Source: an uncultured bacterium (lineage in GTDB: Bacteria; Desulfobacterota; Desulfobulbia; Desulfobulbales; Desulfobulbaceae). From it: a DNA stretch of 14,274 nucleotides. The notes below the pieces were generated by a model, which was given only the letters and a program-made list of their open reading frames with translations, searched no databases and was not told the origin of the DNA. The stretch covers positions 1 to 14,274 of the forward strand of contig CAITZN010000225.1 in assembly GCA_903896915.1 (NCBI GenBank), written 5' to 3'. Below are positions 7,196 to 13,936 of the stretch, in pieces; positions within the stretch are counted from its first letter, which is position 1, and each line of letters begins with the position of its first letter. The translations under genes and the position numbers were made by a program.

Positions 7196-8683
7196 TTAAA
7201 ACCCCTTTTCCGCCAGTTCCACGGCCCGGCGCAGACCCATGGCCTTATTGATGGTTTCCTCGTACTCTTTCTTCGGATCTGAATCGGCGACAATCCCGGC
7301 CCCAGCCTGTATCCACAGATCGTTACCCTTGGTGATAAAGGTACGAATGGTAATGCAGAAATCCATATTGCCAGAAAACCCAAAATACCCGACAGCACCA
7401 GCATAAGGACCTCGACGGCTGACCTCCAACTCGTCGATGATTTCCATAGCCCGAATTTTGGGAGCGCCGCTCACTGTGCCCGCCGGGAAACAGGCCTCCA
7501 TCACATCGAACTGATCAAGGCCTGGCTGCAGTTGGCCATGCACTCCGGAAACTATATGCATGACATGACTGTAACGCTCGATCACGAGAAGATCCCGAAC
7601 CACCACCGACCCGTTCTCAGCAACCCGACCGACGTCGTTGCGGCCTAAATCTACCAGCATCAGATGTTCAGCCCGCTCTTTAGGATCAGCCAACAATTCG
7701 TTTTCCAAAGCCAGATCTTCTTCAGGTGTCACGCCTCTTTTCCGGGTACCGGCAATAGGGCGCAATTCGATATGGTTATCCTCAAGCCGGACCAAAATCT
7801 CCGGTGAAGAACCAATCAGCACCAGATCGCCGTGGCGAAGAAAAAAGAGATAGGGACTTGGATTAATATGACGAAGGGCGCGGTAGAGGGCAAAGGGCTT
7901 GAGTTTGGTTTCGGTATGGAAGCGTTGCGATAGCACCACCTGGATGATATCACCTGCCAAGATGTATTCTTTGGCCTGAACCACCATCGCAGCGAAGCTG
8001 ACTTCATCCATATTTGAGGTGAACTGGTGCTCAGCAACCACTGGTTCCTGAGAAACGAACGGGAGTGAAATCGGCTGTTTGAGGCGGCTTATAATCTCTT
8101 CGATCTGTTTACAGGCTTGCGAGTAGAGCAGGTCGGGATTTTCGTCACCTCTCTTCCAGACATTGCAGACAATGGTCAACTTCTGCTGAACTGAGTCGTG
8201 AATAAGGACAATACCGGGAACCATGAACGAGCTGTCGGGCAGATCAAGCGGCAGATGTCGGTCTGGAATTTTCTCCATGAACCGCACCATGTCATAGCCA
8301 AGAAAACCGACGGCTCCCCCGTAGAATCGGGGCAATCCCGGGGCGTTGCTCACCGAAAACGAGGCCATCAATTTTTTAAGTTCCGCCAACGGATTAACCC
8401 CGGTCTGATCAGTCGCGGCATCAATTCGGCCAGGATACTCCATCCAGACCCGATCACGAAGACTGGCAAAGGTCACCAGAGGATCAAGACCGACAAAGGA
8501 ATAGCGCCCCCATTTTTCACCGCCTTCCATTGATTCAAATAAAAAGGCATGGGGATCGTCACCGGCGACCTTGGCAAAAATGGTCAGCGGTGTATCGAGG
8601 TCTGCAATGATGGTTCGATGAACCGGGACAAGATCGGAGGAACCGATCAGCTCTGCGAAAGCTTGTCGTTCAGGAAGATACAT
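7196..8683 (-). CDS. trpE: Anthranilate synthase component I
   Basis: A 495-residue chorismate-utilising enzyme that forms anthranilate from chorismate and ammonia delivered by TrpG. An LFES motif (48-51) in the N-terminal domain matches the family's tryptophan feedback site (LLES). The C-terminal catalytic domain has PIAGTRKRG (309-317), the GRNDVGRV segment (347-354), FPAGTVSGAPK (399-409), and AGAGIVADSDP (460-470). Length and order are standard. It is the first gene of the cluster, 3 bases from trpG. The binding site before the ATG at 8683 is weak. The upstream leader shows no short peptide with tandem Trp codons and no antiterminator pair, so regulation by classic attenuation is not supported here; feedback inhibition is likely. 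Confidence 0.97.
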   Translation of the reverse strand: MYLPERQAFAELIGSSDLVPVHRTIIADLDTPLTIFAKVAGDDPHAFLFESMEGGEKWGRYSFVGLDPLVTFASLRDRVWMEYPGRIDAATDQTGVNPLAELKKLMASFSVSNAPGLPRFYGGAVGFLGYDMVRFMEKIPDRHLPLDLPDSSFMVPGIVLIHDSVQQKLTIVCNVWKRGDENPDLLYSQACKQIEEIISRLKQPISLPFVSQEPVVAEHQFTSNMDEVSFAAMVVQAKEYILAGDIIQVVLSQRFHTETKLKPFALYRALRHINPSPYLFFLRHGDLVLIGSSPEILVRLEDNHIELRPIAGTRKRGVTPEEDLALENELLADPKERAEHLMLVDLGRNDVGRVAENGSVVVRDLLVIERYSHVMHIVSGVHGQLQPGLDQFDVMEACFPAGTVSGAPKIRAMEIIDELEVSRRGPYAGAVGYFGFSGNMDFCITIRTFITKGNDLWIQAGAGIVADSDPKKEYEETINKAMGLRRAVELAEKGF

Positions 8684-8863
8684 GGAAGAAACCTATGGCG
8701 CTTCAATAACGCGGGGATTGGTGTCTCAAACCTGTAGGCAGCAATTTTGACAAAAACCGAGCATAAGCACATTCTCGTCAACACTGCATCACGCCAGAAG
8801 AGTCATGAGCACAACAGAAAACGATATCCCTGTTCTCGGGAAGACGTCCTTACAACCAATTAA

Positions 8864-8903
8864 AACAAAAAAAGCCATGGAAGCAGACGGCTCCCATGGC
8901 TTT
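8864..8903 (-). terminator. Intrinsic terminator of rpsT
   Basis: On the - strand a 13-bp stem pairs 8903-8891 with 8883-8871 (AAAGCCATGG core against CCATGGCTTT, including one G-U pair) around a 7-base loop. A run of T (8870-8867, continuing TTTT-G-TTTT) follows. It begins about 38 bases after the rpsT stop and separates rpsT from trpE. Confidence 0.9.
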
Positions 8904-8940
8904 TATTCATACGAAACTAAAAAGAAAAGAAGGCTCCACC

Positions 8941-9213
8941 TTAAGAAAGGGGCTGCATCTTGTTGACTCTCTTGGTCAACCGGGAAACCTTGCGAGAAGC
9001 AGTTTTCTTGTGAATAGTACCCTTAGTGGCTGTTTTATAGATCATCGGGATAGCAGCCTGTAGTGCTGCCTTCGCCTGATCCTCTGAACCAGCGACAAGA
9101 GCTTCTTCAACCTGACGAACAACTGTTTTCATTGCCGACTTGTTCATCCGGTTACGCAAACGACGAACTTTAGCCTGACGATCTCTTTTCTCTGCGGACT
9201 TGTGATTTGCCAT
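8941..9213 (-). CDS. rpsT: 30S ribosomal protein S20
   Basis: A 90-residue, very basic helical protein that binds 16S rRNA in the small subunit. It begins MANHKSAEKRDRQ and contains RRLRNR and the KGTIHKKTASRKVSRLTKRV tract (69-88) typical of S20. Length matches the family (about 86-92). The gene is monocistronic: a near-consensus promoter lies at 9275-9303 and a strong terminator at 8864-8903. The AAGGAG binding site is 13 bases from the ATG, longer than usual. AGGA can pair with TCCT just before the start codon, a possible weak hairpin over the ribosome site. Confidence 0.98.
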   Translation of the reverse strand: MANHKSAEKRDRQAKVRRLRNRMNKSAMKTVVRQVEEALVAGSEDQAKAALQAAIPMIYKTATKGTIHKKTASRKVSRLTKRVNKMQPLS

Positions 9214-9274
9214 GAGGAATATCTAACTCCTTATAAAAAGCATCAATGATGAAGGATTAAAATTAAAACTGAAT

Positions 9275-9303
9275 CTTATATCGGAATACCATCAAGTTGT
9301 CAA
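9275..9303 (-). promoter_or_regulatory. Sigma-70-type promoter of rpsT
   Basis: On the - strand the -35 is a perfect TTGACA (9303-9298), the spacer is exactly 17 bases, and the -10 is TATAAG (9280-9275; five of six consensus). Transcription would start near 9268, leaving a leader of about 55 bases before the rpsT ATG. Confidence 0.85.
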
Positions 9304-9479
9304 GCACCTTAGCTACATATCACCGAAGAAATTCATTAACCGGCGCGATTATCTTCCCCTCGTTACGACAGGGCCGTTGGCGCTATGAATGAAATAGGTA
9401 TCAACAACTAGGCGCCTTGCTTACAACGGAGCCTGCATTTTGAAGAAACAAGGCGGAACTGATCCTCCCATTGCTTTTA

Positions 9480-9734
9480 TCACTCTATTTTTTCCTTACC
9501 ACCTTTACTCGACCGTCTGCTCATGAGCCTGATATATAATCGTTCAACTTTAGCCCTGGCCCATGGGGTTTTTCTTAAAAATTTAAGACTCGACATGACG
9601 GATGGATTTTCCTTAAAACAGCGGATATTGACTTTTTCCGCCAAGGCCTCCCATCCATATTTGCCATGGAGTTCGGTGAGTATGCATTCAAGGGTGATGC
9701 CATGGAGCGGGTCTTTACTATTTTCGCCGGTCAT
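9480..9734 (-). CDS. VF530-like (DUF2132) DNA-binding protein
   Basis: A small protein of 84 residues from the ATG at 9734. The body matches the VF530/DUF2132 family: KDPLHGITL near the N-terminus, YGWEAL, then [24 protein letters not shown] with KVERLY. The family has a solved fold and is described as DNA-binding on structural grounds; its biological role is unknown. The basic tail ([10 protein letters not shown]) fits nucleic-acid contact. The frame is open up to 9818, but ATG 9734 is chosen because an ACGGAAA ribosome-site-like stretch lies 6-12 bases before it and the family begins close to this point. No terminator or partner gene is evident. The family call is firm; the function is not. 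Confidence 0.82.
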   Translation of the reverse strand: MTGENSKDPLHGITLECILTELHGKYGWEALAEKVNIRCFKENPSVMSSLKFLRKTPWARAKVERLYIRLMSRRSSKGGKEKIE

Positions 9735-9862
9735 AGTTATTTCCGTCAGAACTGACATTAAGTTTGGTTTAACAAGACCATTTGATACCAATGTGCCCGA
9801 CACACAGATTAACAGCAATCGCTCAGCTTGACTAAGGCACTAACTCTCGTCGTCGGGGCAAT

Positions 9863-10096
9863 TTACATATGTTGACTAATCTCATCATATGTAATGATCT
9901 GAATATCCGCCTCCATGTTCTTTGACTTTATCTTGGTAGGTAGCGCTTGCCCTTGCTGGAGCGTCAAAAGCTCAGGTTTATTATCGTCAACAAAGACGAT
10001 AATTGCTGGCGCCTTCTTGGTATCTTCCAAGCGAAAACCATGCAATTTTTCAGAAAATTTATCAATTACAACAGTATCATTCTCAATTTTCAACAT
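9863..10096 (-). CDS. Small hypothetical protein (77 aa)
   Basis: A 77-residue frame with a good AAGGA ribosome binding site eight bases before its ATG, which supports it as a real gene. I do not recognise the family. The protein is soluble, with no signal peptide or membrane helix. Alternating hydrophobic strands are visible (APAIIVFVDD at 29-38, ADIQIITYDE at 63-72), and a charged N-terminal third precedes them. There are no Cys residues and no catalytic-looking motif. It is followed 128 bases later, on the same strand, by the VF530-like gene, so the two may be transcribed together. Base composition is more AT-rich than in the trp cluster. Confidence 0.6.
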   Translation of the reverse strand: MLKIENDTVVIDKFSEKLHGFRLEDTKKAPAIIVFVDDNKPELLTLQQGQALPTKIKSKNMEADIQIITYDEISQHM

Positions 10097-10140
10097 CTCA
10101 TATATCCTTCAAATTCATCCCCCCGACAAAAAGGAGGGAA

Positions 10141-10230
10141 ATGTTAAAGAAAACGTCAGATTACCATGACGCAGTTAAAGTAGAAACAAACGTGACTCTT
10201 CAATCAGTCTTACCGGCCCCGTATCCGTGA
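10141..10230 (+). CDS. Possible small ORF (29 aa)
   Basis: ATG at 10141 is preceded by AAGGAGGG (10131-10138), the best Shine-Dalgarno match in this gap, though only three bases separate AGGAGG from the ATG. The 29-residue product starts MLKKTSDYHD and ends PAPYP before TGA at 10228. It has no membrane helix and I do not recognise it. No promoter is evident upstream. It may be a chance frame, and its codons include one copy of the AGTAGAAACAAA repeat. Held only as a candidate. Confidence 0.2.
   Translation: MLKKTSDYHDAVKVETNVTLQSVLPAPYP
10168..10195 (+). repeat. Imperfect direct repeat, copy 1
   Basis: This 28-base segment contains AGTAGAAACAAA (10179-10190), repeated exactly at 10349-10360. 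The flanks are also similar: GACG before and TGA after, with a few substitutions and one length difference. The copies are 170 bases apart. Possible paired regulatory sites, or chance in AT-rich sequence. Confidence 0.4.
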
Positions 10231-10338
10231 ACACTCTCAACTTCAGCTAATCACACCATCGCTCCATTCCTGGTGTCAGGCCATACTCACTGCCCCCATT
10301 CATCAGGGAAGATTGATTACAAACTTCTCATTTATGTC

Positions 10339-10365
10339 GACGAGATAGAGTAGAAACAAAGTTGA
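10339..10365 (+). repeat. Imperfect direct repeat, copy 2
   Basis: The second copy of the segment at 10168-10195. It shares the exact 12-mer AGTAGAAACAAA (10349-10360) and the GACG...TGA flanks. It lies about 135 bases before the candidate promoter at 10499. Confidence 0.4.
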
Positions 10366-10498
10366 TCACCCTTAATAATTGGCCTCTATAACATAGCTAT
10401 TCATAGGGCACTGCCGCAAGATACTCAAGTAATTTTCAATGCGATTGTGATCCTTGCTTGTCGCCAGGAAAAGTTTCCGAAGGGACAGGAATAAGTGT

Positions 10499-10527
10499 TT
10501 GACAGGCAACCTGTTGAACAGTAAAAA
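10499..10527 (+). promoter_or_regulatory. Candidate sigma-70-type promoter with overlapping palindrome
   Basis: A perfect -35 TTGACA (10499-10504), a 17-base spacer and a -10 TAAAAA (10522-10527; four of six). The palindrome ACAGG-CAA-CCTGT (10502-10514) overlaps the -35 and spacer, where a repressor could bind. If it serves the D,D-carboxypeptidase gene, the leader would be about 220 bases, long for a housekeeping gene. Confidence 0.45.
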
Positions 10528-10755
10528 CTATCTTATATTCTCAGCACTTTTTCTTTTATGATCATCGAAGGATGGGGGCTGCCGAGCCGAAAAATAATTT
10601 CCCGAACCGATTGTGATGTTTTCAAATTATTAGATGGCTATATACGGGCAGCAATACCCTCTTGCAACCCTTCTTTTTCAGCGATTAATTAAGATGATAA
10701 CCACATGGTACCGGATAGATCTCACCGCTAGACTGATCAGGAGCCTTGCTACATT

Positions 10756-11907
10756 ATGAAACGTTTTGCTGCCGGTGTACTTATCTTGTTATTTATGGCT
10801 CCCGTTGCTTTAGCTGCCCGTAATCCGCTGAACGCTATCGCCAAAGATCCATATCTGTCTGCCCTGGTAATCGATGCGGATACCGGAAAAGTTCTCTTCA
10901 CTGAAAACGCGGACGCCAAAGTATACCCTGCCAGTGTACTCAAATTGATGGATCTCTTTGTTATCCTCGCTCGCATCGAACAGGGGGCCTTGAAACTAAA
11001 CGACATGGTTCAGGTGACCCCGGAAGCTGCTAAAATTGGCGGATCCCAGGTCTACCTTGATCCCAAGGAACAATTTCCGGTGGAAGACCTCCTTTACGCC
11101 TTGATGGTTCAGTCCGCAAACGATGCCGCAGTGGCCCTAGCCACCCATGTTGCTGGTTCCAAAGAGGGATTTGTTGCTTTGATGAATCAGAAGGCTCAAG
11201 AATTAGGGATGAAGAACACCCGCTTTCACTCGGTACACGGCCTGCCTCCTTCCGATGGACAGGAACCCGATGTCACCACGGCCCGCGACTTTGCCATTCT
11301 CTGCCGCGAGTTGGTCAAACGACCTGAAGCCCTGAAATATACGGGGACCCAGTCCAAAGGTTTTCGCGAAGATAAATTCATCATGCGCAACCACAACAAA
11401 TTACTAACCCAAGTGACAGGATGCGACGGCCTCAAAACCGGCTATTTCCAGGCAGCCGGTTTTTCCATCGCCGCCACGGCCCAAAAAGGGGGAGTGCGAA
11501 TCATAGCATTGGTCATGGGAAGTAAGGATCGCAAGGTGCGTGACGCCAAGGCCTCTGAATTACTGGCCAAGGGGTTTACCATCGTACCACCAAAACCCGA
11601 ATTGATGACAGCGTCCTCACAATCTCTTCCTGCTCAGCAAAAGCAGGTGACAACCTCAAAAGGAGCTTCTAAACCTGCACCCGCACAATCTGGTCTCAAC
11701 ACAATTCAACCTAAGGCCGAAGGCTCTGTTACTGTTCCACAAGAACCGGGGGTAGCAGCATCCTCATCTGCAAAAGATAGCGGATGGGGCAAATTCTTCA
11801 TCGGACTAGGGATCGGTTTTATACTTTTTTTAGTCTTTTTCATTGGCGCCGGTCTCCTGATGAAAAAACGCAACAGAATCCTTTCAAAATACAAAAATCG
11901 CCCCTGA
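10756..11907 (+). CDS. D-alanyl-D-alanine carboxypeptidase (S11 family) with C-terminal membrane helix
   Basis: A 383-residue low-molecular-weight penicillin-binding protein that trims the terminal D-Ala from peptidoglycan pentapeptides in the periplasm. The three active-site motifs are present: SVLK with nucleophile Ser60 and Lys63, SAN at 120-122, and KTG at 227-229. A Sec signal peptide (1-20, ending ALA) precedes the domain. After the catalytic domain (to about 275) there is a flexible Ser/Pro/Ala/Gln-rich linker (about 280-342), then a hydrophobic helix at 347-369 followed by a basic cytoplasmic-like tail. DacA/DacC proteins instead end in a beta domain and an amphipathic helix. The AGGAG site is 12 bases from the ATG, rather far. 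The next gene starts 68 bases downstream. Confidence 0.93.
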   Translation: MKRFAAGVLILLFMAPVALAARNPLNAIAKDPYLSALVIDADTGKVLFTENADAKVYPASVLKLMDLFVILARIEQGALKLNDMVQVTPEAAKIGGSQVYLDPKEQFPVEDLLYALMVQSANDAAVALATHVAGSKEGFVALMNQKAQELGMKNTRFHSVHGLPPSDGQEPDVTTARDFAILCRELVKRPEALKYTGTQSKGFREDKFIMRNHNKLLTQVTGCDGLKTGYFQAAGFSIAATAQKGGVRIIALVMGSKDRKVRDAKASELLAKGFTIVPPKPELMTASSQSLPAQQKQVTTSKGASKPAPAQSGLNTIQPKAEGSVTVPQEPGVAASSSAKDSGWGKFFIGLGIGFILFLVFFIGAGLLMKKRNRILSKYKNRP

Positions 11908-11975
11908 TTTTCAAAACTTGACGTATACAATGCCGACCTCGACGGGTGACAGCAGATGTATCAGAAAACACAACC

Positions 11976-12542
11976 ATGAATATTCTGATCTTCAACGGTA
12001 GCCCGCGCAAGCGGGGCAACACAGACCTGTTATTGACAAAAATCGAAGAAGGTATTCAGCGTTGCGGGCACAAGGCCGAACACATCAATCTGGCGGATCT
12101 CGCTATTCATCCCTGCACAGGTTGCGGCCATTGTGAAACCGAAGGACAGTGTGTCTTCAACGATGACATGACACCACTGTATGCAAAAATAAACGCGGCA
12201 AACCGAATCGTTATAGGTTCCCCAATCTATTTTTACGGAGTGACGGCCCAAACCAAGATTTTTATCGACCGTTGCCAGGTCTTGTGGAGCAAAAAATATC
12301 TCCTTGGTGAAATCAAACCGGAACGCGATTATCTCCGTGGTTATATGGTGAGCGTTGCAGCAACGGATGGCGGTAAGATTTTTGAAGGAGCCCGACTGAC
12401 CGTTAGATATGCATATGATGCCATGGATTTCACTTATAGCGGCGAATTACTGGTGCAAGGTGTTGACGTGAAAGGGGCAGTTGCCGGAAAAAAAGATAAA
12501 ATGGAAGAGGCCTTGCAACTAGGATTGGAAATCTGTCAATAA
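11976..12542 (+). CDS. Iron-sulfur flavoprotein / NADPH-dependent FMN reductase family
   Basis: A 188-residue flavodoxin-fold protein starting MNILIFNGSPRKRGNT, where GSPRKRGNT is the FMN phosphate loop. A compact cysteine motif C-X2-C-X2-C-X5-C (Cys47, 50, 53 and 59) matches the 4Fe-4S-binding motif of archaeal and bacterial iron-sulfur flavoproteins. GSPIYFYGVTAQTKIFIDR (about 87-105) is the family's second FMN-contact region. Such proteins pass electrons between ferredoxins and FMN and may handle oxygen or H2O2; the substrate here is unknown. ATG 11976 is chosen because it aligns with the family start. A GTG at 11946 would add ten residues. No strong ribosome site is visible before either. 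It may be co-transcribed with the preceding gene. Confidence 0.85.
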   Translation: MNILIFNGSPRKRGNTDLLLTKIEEGIQRCGHKAEHINLADLAIHPCTGCGHCETEGQCVFNDDMTPLYAKINAANRIVIGSPIYFYGVTAQTKIFIDRCQVLWSKKYLLGEIKPERDYLRGYMVSVAATDGGKIFEGARLTVRYAYDAMDFTYSGELLVQGVDVKGAVAGKKDKMEEALQLGLEICQ

Positions 12543-12759
12543 TCCTAAAAATGAAACCAGAAGTGAAGTAAAATTTTTAGAATAAGAAAGTTACGAACGA
12601 AGCAATACTGTAACCGCCACACAAACACCAACCCTGGCCAGAGGTCAAATCACATGGCTGACGGTAATTCGGTACAAAAAATCCCCGACGACAGCCACCT
12701 GAACAGTCCATAACGCCCCCAATTGCAGAAAAAAACTTTCGAAACCGACCGGAAAAATT

Positions 12760-13254
12760 TTAATACTTAATCTGCCTCCATAACCAAGGAGCCATTGGGG
12801 ACTTCTTGTGCCACAGGCCAAGTCCCCGCTTTTGGGCAGCCTCTTCCAATAATTTCATGTCGCTACAAAGGGGTTGCGTCTGGCAATAACGTGGATACAC
12901 CCAAGCCAATCCGTTGCGGACCAATTCGCTATTGACCAGCTGTCCTTGTTGCCACACCAGAGCGACAATTCTTCCGTAGCGATCGGTGTCCACAGGTTTG
13001 ATATTTACAATCTTCCCAAGGACAAGCCCTCTGGTCAATCCCCTGGCCTCCAGCCAGCAAAATTGTCCGTATTCAGGGCTATCTATGCCGTACAATCGGA
13101 TTTCATAGACTCGGCTGCCTCTTTTCACCCTGAGAGAATCGCCATCCAGCACCCCTGTGACATGCCCTTCCCAGGCATAGGCAGGTATACAATTGAGAGA
13201 ATAAATAATTAGGGTGGCAACAAATCCTTTAACCAGAAACACAAGAGCAGACAT
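12760..13254 (-). CDS. Exported thermonuclease-like (SNase) protein
   Basis: A 164-residue staphylococcal-nuclease-fold protein, expected to hydrolyse DNA or RNA with calcium. A hydrophobic signal peptide (about 5-27, ending AYA) predicts export. Catalytic elements are visible: VLDGDS with Asp37/Asp39, RLYGIDSPE with Arg53, Asp58 and Glu61, and TDRYGR with Arg95, corresponding to the two active-site arginines and acidic residues of the family. The C-terminal part keeps the usual NGLAWVYPRY and AQKRGLGLW segments. An AGGTGAT ribosome site sits just before the ATG. The gene stands alone, divergent from the regulator genes to its right. The targeted nucleic acid and the role (nutrient use or defence) cannot be told. 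Confidence 0.92.
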   Translation of the reverse strand: MSALVFLVKGFVATLIIYSLNCIPAYAWEGHVTGVLDGDSLRVKRGSRVYEIRLYGIDSPEYGQFCWLEARGLTRGLVLGKIVNIKPVDTDRYGRIVALVWQQGQLVNSELVRNGLAWVYPRYCQTQPLCSDMKLLEEAAQKRGLGLWHKKSPMAPWLWRQIKY

Positions 13255-13435
13255 GCTATCACCTCATTATAAATTCAAGAAAACACCTTCACAGTCAATA
13301 AAATGACACCTTCTTTGAAAGTCCCTTGTGTTTGTTGGTTTACCTGTGGTAGTCTTATTGTTAACTGCATCAAAGAACACAAAAAAGTGCCTAACATTCC
13401 CTGACTATTAACGACAGCCTGTCCACCTATCCGGT

Positions 13436-13933
13436 ATGAAAGAAACCGTCACACTCGAACAGGAACTTTCGGAAAACGAAAAAAAAACCAGGGATCTCAT
13501 TCTTACCCTACCCCTGTTTGACGCCTTCAATACTGATGAGCTTGACATCCTTGCCCGTCATATGAATTTTGCCGAGATACTCCGTGGCCAGCATCTCTTC
13601 GTTGAGGAAGACAAAGGTGACTTCATGTGCTTTGTGGTCCGTGGCCTACTCGATGTCCTCAAAAAAACAACCGCCGGTGATTACCGTGTTATCACCCGCC
13701 TCGGCAAAGGCAACACTATTGGTGAGATGTCGATTATCGACAAATCCCCCCGTTCCGCTTCGGTAGTCGCCAGGCAACCCTCAGTTGTCATAATCTTGAC
13801 CAAACGGGGTTTTGACATCTTGACTGAATACTATCCTGCTCTGGGGGTTATCCTTCTGAAAAAAATCATGCGGCTGCTGAGTTTCAACATGCGCCTCACC
13901 ACCAGTAAACTTGCGGACAAACTTCCGGACTGA
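13436..13933 (+). CDS. Cyclic-nucleotide-binding domain protein
   Basis: A 165-residue protein that is essentially one cNMP-binding (CRP-like) beta-roll, about 27-140. The phosphate-binding cassette GKGNTIGEMSIIDKSPRSAS (90-109) keeps the key Glu97 and Arg106-Ser107, so nucleotide binding is plausible. About 25 residues remain after the core; there is no helix-turn-helix, so it is not itself a CRP/FNR transcription factor. There is no signal peptide. The frame closes a few codons upstream of ATG 13436, which lacks a clear ribosome site. It ends three bases before the start of a sigma-54 activator without a sensor domain, which suggests that it senses a nucleotide or other ligand and controls that partner. 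Partnership is inferred from context only. Confidence 0.88.
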   Translation: MKETVTLEQELSENEKKTRDLILTLPLFDAFNTDELDILARHMNFAEILRGQHLFVEEDKGDFMCFVVRGLLDVLKKTTAGDYRVITRLGKGNTIGEMSIIDKSPRSASVVARQPSVVIILTKRGFDILTEYYPALGVILLKKIMRLLSFNMRLTTSKLADKLPD

Positions 13934-13936
13934 GCC

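Larger units (their letters stand above)
10097..10755. other. 659-base AT-rich intergenic region
   Basis: This gap lies between the divergent 77-residue gene and the D,D-carboxypeptidase. From left to right it holds a possible 29-codon ORF with an AGGAGG site (10141-10230), an imperfect direct repeat (10168-10195 and 10339-10365), a consensus-like + strand promoter (10499-10527) with an overlapping palindrome, and a possible folded element (10561-10617). No longer reading frame in it looks coding. It is much longer than other gaps in the window. Confidence 0.6.

Noticed and set aside
9214..9240. rpsT leader hairpin hiding the ribosome site as an S20 autoregulatory element
   Set aside because: Only four to five base pairs (AGGA with TCCT); too weak to claim a regulatory role.
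9413..9455. CGCCTTG / CAAGGCG inverted repeat after the VF530-like gene
   Set aside because: A seven-base stem with a 29-base loop and no T-run; not a credible terminator.
9735..9818. Longer VF530-like protein starting at 9818
   Set aside because: The extra 28 residues do not resemble the family and no ribosome site precedes them, whereas ATG 9734 has one.
12545..12580. CTAAAAAT / ATTTTTAG inverted repeat after the flavoprotein gene as a terminator
   Set aside because: The stem is nearly all A-T, the loop is 20 bases and no T-run follows.
13266..13271. TATAAT on the - strand just before the nuclease gene as its -10
   Set aside because: Its best -35 (TTGACT) is 21 bases away, and a start there would fall within the ribosome site.
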